A stretch of 64,000 bases of DNA from Datisca glomerata. Lineage: Eukaryota > Streptophyta > Magnoliopsida > Cucurbitales > Datiscaceae. The stretch spans positions 1,716,501 to 1,780,500 of the forward strand of contig QANY01004715.1 of the NCBI GenBank assembly GCA_003255025.1, written 5' to 3'. The notes under the pieces are model-generated. The model ran no database searches, was not told the origin of the DNA, and saw only the letters and a program-made list of their open reading frames with translations. This document shows positions 58,970 through 64,000 of this stretch, piece after piece. The position numbers and the translations under genes are program-made. Numbering within the stretch: position 1 is the stretch's first letter; every line of letters begins with the position of its first letter.

Positions 58970-60280
58970 AATGGCCTCGGGAAGAAAATGAACAAGAAAA
59001 AGAACACAAAGAACATCAGAATTAAAACATAAAATTGGTATAAAAACTCAGTACTTATAGCCAACTACAACAGAAATAAACATCAAGTACATAAAGCAGA
59101 AAATAGTTCTCTAATGAAACCAAAATAAACATCCAGACACAGAGTAGAAATCTCGTCCATTTTAGCTAAAACATTGTAATAAAACAATCATAAAGGGAAA
59201 ATCGATGCATATAAAACAAAACCTGCTAACATTAGATGTAAAGAACATAAAGAAGCTATGACGGCTTTCCTTTCTTTATCAGTAAGGTAAACGGAAATTA
59301 ATCATAGTACATAAGACAGTAATAGAAAATGGAAATCATATCAGAGAAGGAGAAATTTTCAAATCACAAAGAGCAGAACTAAAAAAGAAGTAAAAGAATC
59401 AGACAAACATTAAGCAGTCCTAACATCACTAATAATAATCATATCTACACAGAAATTACTAAAAGAATAGATAAGGATCAATGAAGAAAAAACTTGTTCT
59501 TCAACATAGAAATTAAGCCAAAAGAACTAAAAAACAACCGAAGGAACATCAAGAAAGAGAACAAATTCAAATCTTAAGACATATATAAACTTAAAAGCAA
59601 AATAATCAAATAAGATAAGAAACTAAATGGATATCCATGTACAGCAAACCAAACAAAGCATTATATATATCTAGCTTAACATAAGTTCAAACCAAAATAT
59701 ACCTACAATGAGGAACAAAAATGTAAAGCATCATATATACATCCAGAAAAGCAAACAAACTAACAAATGAAATTATTGATAGAGGGGAAAACAAAAATAC
59801 AAACGAACAAGAGAAAGAAGTGATATAAACACAGACCCACATACATAGAGCATAAATCTCTGGTCAATTTCACCTAAAACATTATAATAAAAGAACCACA
59901 AAGGGAGAATAAATACTTATAATTTATAAAACAAAACCTATTCACGTGAGATGTAAAAAACATAGGTAAGCTATCATGGTTTTCCTTTTTTTATCAGTAA
60001 GATTATCGGAGTTTGCTGCCTTATTTATGTAGTATATTGCTTCAGATTACAGAAGAAAAACACATAGCAAAATAGACAGAGTCAGAGACAGAAATTAGGC
60101 CATCATCTACTTACCCAAAAAACAAACAGACAGTCAAACAAAATCTACATTGTCAAAGAACACATATATATCGATCGATTAAATAAGACAAGGTAATCAT
60201 CATTACCTCCGACAGCCCAGTGCAGCAGCCAACGTCAAGGCACACAACTGATAATCTGAACGCACGTGACTCGCTATTTG
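58970..60280. repeat. Direct segmental duplicate, copy 2, interrupted
   Basis: 58970-59300 and 60065-60280 match the two halves of 54347-54925. Between them, 59820-60000 is a third, more diverged copy of the first half (ACATAGAGCATAAATCTC, TTTTTTTATCAGTAAGATTA). So the block has been duplicated more than once. Confidence 0.82.
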
Positions 60281-60608
60281 CTGAGAAGCTGAGCAGTTCG
60301 ATCCTCTCTGCATGCACCGACACGACAGGAAGCTGGAGTATCTAGCCTGCATACGTGTTCAATCTAGAACAAAAGAAAGGGTAACCAAAATCTGAAGATA
60401 AGAATAAAAAAATGAAACAACAGCTGAACAAAACAAAGGAAAACAATAACTCTAAGGAAAATAAAACAAACCAAAAAGCTGAAGAAAACAAAGGAAAAAA
60501 CAATAAACAACGGCTAACAAAACAAAAGAAAGAAAGAAAGAAAGAAGAAAGATGAAGATAAGAAGAAGATGAGATGAAGCGGCGCGAAAATTTGGACCGT
60601 GTGATTAC

Positions 60609-60671
60609 CTTGACGGAGTCGTTGACAACGACAATTTGAGCAGTCAAATTCCGAACTAACGCCTCCTCCAT
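60609..60671 (-). CDS. Exon-like fragment of an unrecognised minus-strand gene
   Basis: The minus strand codes MEEALVRNLTAQIVVVNDSV plus K and ends AAG/GTAATC, a fair donor. It lies at the edge of a GC-richer patch (60600-60930) that looks like a promoter/leader. An overlapping frame starting at 60732 (MALRAILFRRENPCRW) uses the same region, so the correct frame is uncertain. No following exon was recognised to the left. Confidence 0.35.
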
Positions 60672-60928
60672 CCCGGTAAAGCGTCCACCGGCATGGATTT
60701 TCCCGTCTGAACAGAATAGCTCGAAGAGCCATGGAGGTCTCTTGAAGCTTCGAGAGGCTCTCCCCCTAGAGACGATCGGAACGGTGCAAATGAATCTGAA
60801 ATGAACGTCCCTTCTCTCTTTGGCACGCAACTACTAAGCAGAGTCTCCAGCGAGCGTAAAGATGAGGGAGAGCTTCTCCATGGCTGAAGGCTTCCATGGC
60901 CGAAGCTTCAAGAAGCTGTCAATACCCC

Positions 60929-60967
60929 NNNNNNNNNNNNNNNNNNNNNNNNNNNNNNNNNNNNNNN
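60929..60967. other. Sequence gap, 39 N
   Basis: Unresolved bases flanked by C runs. The size may be nominal. Confidence 0.98.
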
Positions 60968-61005
60968 CCCTCTGCCTGGAAAGAGAGGAAATATTATAAT
61001 AAAGC

Positions 61006-61044
<39 letters not shown>

Positions 61045-61063
61045 TAATAATAATAATAATAAA
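61006..61063. repeat. (AAT)n microsatellite
   Basis: About 58 bp of AAT/ATA trinucleotides with one interruption (AAAATAAT). Confidence 0.93.
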
Positions 61064-61747
61064 TAAAAAGAGGGAACCGACAGAAGAGTATCTGCCAGTT
61101 AGCTTAGAGTTAGAGAGGGAGAGGGGGGGAGCGTCCGAGCGTGAGATCCACGGGTTAATATGCATTTTCGTGCGTCATCATGAATGGAAAGGAGAGATGA
61201 GTAGTGATCGGAGGTAAGTGCTGTACTACTGGACTGCATGGACTGTGCGCTTCTGTATCTCCTCAGACTCATTTCACATTTGGGATTTTTTATTATTTGT
61301 TCATTTATTAATTTATTTGTTAGTTTGAATCTATGTTAGTCTAGATGTTACCACCAGACAGACTGACAGAGTAAGAGCGAGATCTTTTTGCCTTGGGTTC
61401 TTGGTCGACTGTTGAGAAGCAGATTTTAGAATCCATCTTACTCGTCATCTTTCTCTCGACCTGATCTCGCACATCAAATTTGGTACTAATCCATTTTCTT
61501 TCCTCTGTTAGTTCTGTAATTTTTTCCGGTCATTTGATATTGGAGTGTCCTCATCTCCAGATCGGAATGCAGTCCCACTCTTCTAATTTACCTCCACATT
61601 TTTTCACTCTCCAATAGAGTGGGCATTACACATTCGCATCAAAGCATTTATGTAGTCTTCGCCCCTCTTTTTTTCCCGAGTTATTCTTCTTGACTAATTC
61701 TAGTTCCTCCTTTTCATGTAATTTCTGTTTCAGTGTGGCTGATTAAA
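61064..61747 (+). promoter_or_regulatory. Promoter and 5' leader region of the CIP7-like gene
   Basis: No coding frame. CT-rich leader sequence around 61430-61740. A TATA box was not settled. The leader may contain an intron, because TTTCAG-like acceptors occur shortly before the start codon (about 61733). Confidence 0.4.
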
Positions 61748-64000
61748 ATGGACATTGGAGTTGATGCCGAGATTCCGTTAGATTATGCTACAATTCAAAT
61801 CATTCCTTCGCAGAACAGGTTTTTCAATTTCTCTGAGATTATTTGAAGCAATTGTGCGAAATAATGCTCAACAGTTCGTCATAATCGTACTGCTGTGAAG
61901 TGTGAACTTCCAATTCCTGGTTATCCCTTATCGAAAGCCTGGCTATGATAACTAAAATTAACTAGCTAAAAGCTAGAACTAAACTGCTAGCTCAACAAGC
62001 TTCATTCAATGGCAGTTAGTAATCATTTGTGTAGTTTTCTGATGGTGAGCTTGGTAATTTTTAAGTAGCCCACAACTGGTTAACCTTAGACTAAGATAAT
62101 TTCCTTCCACATAATCTTTTGTTTAGAATTCACTTGTACTGTTTTTACGTTTTGAAATGGGGTGTTTAGGTATGAGGCTTTTGTTTGCTGTGAGAACAAG
62201 GAAGACACTCTGGCTTTCGGGGTTCTGGATTCAATGTTGTCACACTTGCCAAAAATAAAAGAACTATATGCTAAAGGATCTAATTCCAACTTCAAACTCC
62301 AAGTGCCAGGAAATTTGGGTTATGCTGCATGGTTTACAAAATCTACTTTAAAGAGGTTCTTTTCTAAGAAGTTTTTACTTCTTTCAGCTCCTTTACGTTC
62401 ATCATTTCACGGATACAATAGTTTCTTTCATTGCTTAAACTCTTCGTTTTTTTTCAGGTTCCTCCATATTGTTGCTTCGCCTGATTTAGTGGATGTCACT
62501 AACACAATTAAAGATGAGATAGCTCAGTTGGAGGAAACCAAACAGTTTCATCTTTCTTTATATGACCAGGTAATAATTTGTTTTGCCAAGTAAATTGAGC
62601 TTTACTCATGTAAGTTATCTAATCTTTTTAAAGGATCATCAGGTGTTATTGAAGAGTGAAGAAATAGGTAATCTTCAACATTCTTAATCTTTCTCTATTA
62701 GTAGAAGCATGAATCTCAAAATATTGACTGCATACTTGTTATACATCCTTTTGCTTCTTTGTTTAGATCCTTTACTGTGAGGAATACAATTAATAAATAC
62801 ACGTGGAAAATAAAATAGAGAAGGAAAAATAGATTTCTGAAATATGATGTGAAATAAAGTGTGTCCACTGCCAACCATCCTGGTGCTAAGCTCTGCTGTG
62901 ATACATTACATTCCTTTAATTTTCCTATTTGTTAATTAATATAGTGAGAGTTCTCCATCATGTACTAGTAATTATCCATACACTGATCAAATGTCGTGCT
63001 GGTTGCATTTCATTTTACCGCCATAACTCTTTTTGAAATAAAAGATGATGAACTTCTCTTTCCATTTTGGCAGATGGCTGTAACTTGCATGACATGGCTC
63101 TGGCTCTCAAAGTAATTTGCTTCTCTTTAATTTCGGGAATCCATTTTATTTTTTCTTTTAAAATCCTTCAGTTGATTCCATTTTTTCTCCGTTTGGTAAT
63201 TAGTCATACTGTTTATTCCTGTTAGAAGTTTTATTGTCTGTCAACTTATGTGATTTATTCCATGTAAATAGCCTGAAGTGGAGCATACCTCGTCAGATGC
63301 TTCAAAGTAAGTTTTACTGCTTTTATAACTTTTCCACCGTGTCTATATTTAAAAGACAAGCTGCTGGAAATTGTATTTGTAGGATAGAACTATTACGAGC
63401 TATGGACTTGAGGCTTTATGCTTTGAGAAGGGAGTTAGATGTAGCATTCAATAAGGCCGCTGGTTCTGCCTGCACCACTAAGGAAATCACTGATTTGTCA
63501 AAGTTCTCGGAACATTTTGGAGCAACAAGTCTGAAGTAAGCTGCTACAGATTTGTGAATTATCGGGTGCTCTAAAATCTTCTCAACTGCCATAGTCGATT
63601 GGTCTTTTTGCCCCTGATACTTCAAACAGAGTACAACTTTTATTCCTATTTATCGACAGGCTATGGCTGGATTTCATTTTCTTCTTTTCTGTGCAGAAAT
63701 TTTTTGTGCAGTTTTCTGAAACTAAATGAGAAGACTGACAACACTAATTCCGAAGACAATGAGAAGGTTGTGGCCGCTAGTCATTCAAGGAATGATGGAA
63801 TTCCTAAAGTATCAAAGACACGTTCAGTTACTCATGTGAAATATGGTGTTTCACCTGCAAAAGTTGCTCAGGTTGAGCGACAGTGTTCAACGGAAACCGA
63901 GGAGTCTTCTAATTCAAGTGAAGATGATGGAACACCTGCCGAAAGAAGTAGAAGTCTCATAAGGTCAGCATCCCCGAGAAGATCAGCATCACCAATGCGG
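61748..64000 (+). CDS. COP1-interacting protein 7-like, 5' part
   Basis: Exons 61748-61818, 62170-62355, 62458-62569, 62643-62667, 63074-63111, 63272-63306, 63383-63535 and 63697 to the window end. They join in frame to 308 codons without a stop. The start MDIGVDAEIPLDYATIQIIP fits the family start (MD...LDYALFQL). Further matches are VPGNLGYAAWFTKSTLKRFL, NELLRAMDLRLYALR-type sequence (here IELLRAMDLRLYALRRELD) and EITDLSKFSEHFGATSLK. Known CIP7 is a nuclear coiled-coil protein that binds the COP1 photomorphogenesis repressor and promotes light-regulated genes. This paralogue's role is inferred. The last exon turns Ser/Arg-rich (SLIRSASPRRSASP). Exon 4 (25 bp) is a microexon. Confidence 0.9.

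Noticed and set aside
60908..61165. Ile/Leu-rich 85-codon minus-strand frame
   Set aside because: It is the AAT microsatellite plus N gap translated.

Overview
This window is nuclear DNA of a dicot-type flowering plant. Genes have short GT-AG introns, the non-coding DNA is AT-rich, and every intact gene matches a plant family. Transposable elements fill more than half of the window. I did not identify the species.

Layout. 1-3943 (+): 3' part of an ABC1/UbiB-type atypical kinase gene. 4606-19287: a nested transposon block. The outer element looks like a non-autonomous Ogre/Tat-type LTR element in minus orientation, with two minisatellite arrays and no coding capacity. A 9-kb Ty3/gypsy chromovirus (Tekay/Del-like) sits inside its left LTR with an exact 5-bp target duplication. 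19754-25778 (+): a complete cytosolic glyoxalase II gene with a truncated Ty1/copia element in intron 2. 26877-28067 (-): a two-exon C2-domain gene. 28665-31049 (-): a four-exon GNAT acetyltransferase gene. 31129-35604: a long-inverted-repeat element about 80 bp upstream of the GNAT start codon. It carries intron-containing fragments of a captured alpha/beta hydrolase gene (ABHD17 type), a 446-bp hAT-type MITE and an array of 16-bp palindromes. 36004-42978 (-): a decayed Rep/helicase Helitron, broken by a probable solo copia LTR and accompanied by extra Helitron 3' ends. 43452-45012: a second long-inverted-repeat element. 45643-48438 (-): a complete cytochrome P450 gene resembling CYP714. 49-61 kb: gene-poor DNA with large inverted and direct segmental duplications, two sequence gaps and two exon-like fragments. 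61748-64000 (+): 5' part of a gene resembling COP1-interacting protein 7, running off the end.

The six real genes are unrelated in function and each has its own promoter; there is no sign of a pathway cluster. No wholly new system is evident. The most unusual structures are the foldback element with a captured gene fragment in both orientations, the nested LTR elements with 3' minisatellites, and the duplicated block at 51-60 kb. Exon joins were derived by hand from reading frame and splice signals; the joins given as complete preserve frame. Family identities come from recalled conservation, not from a search.
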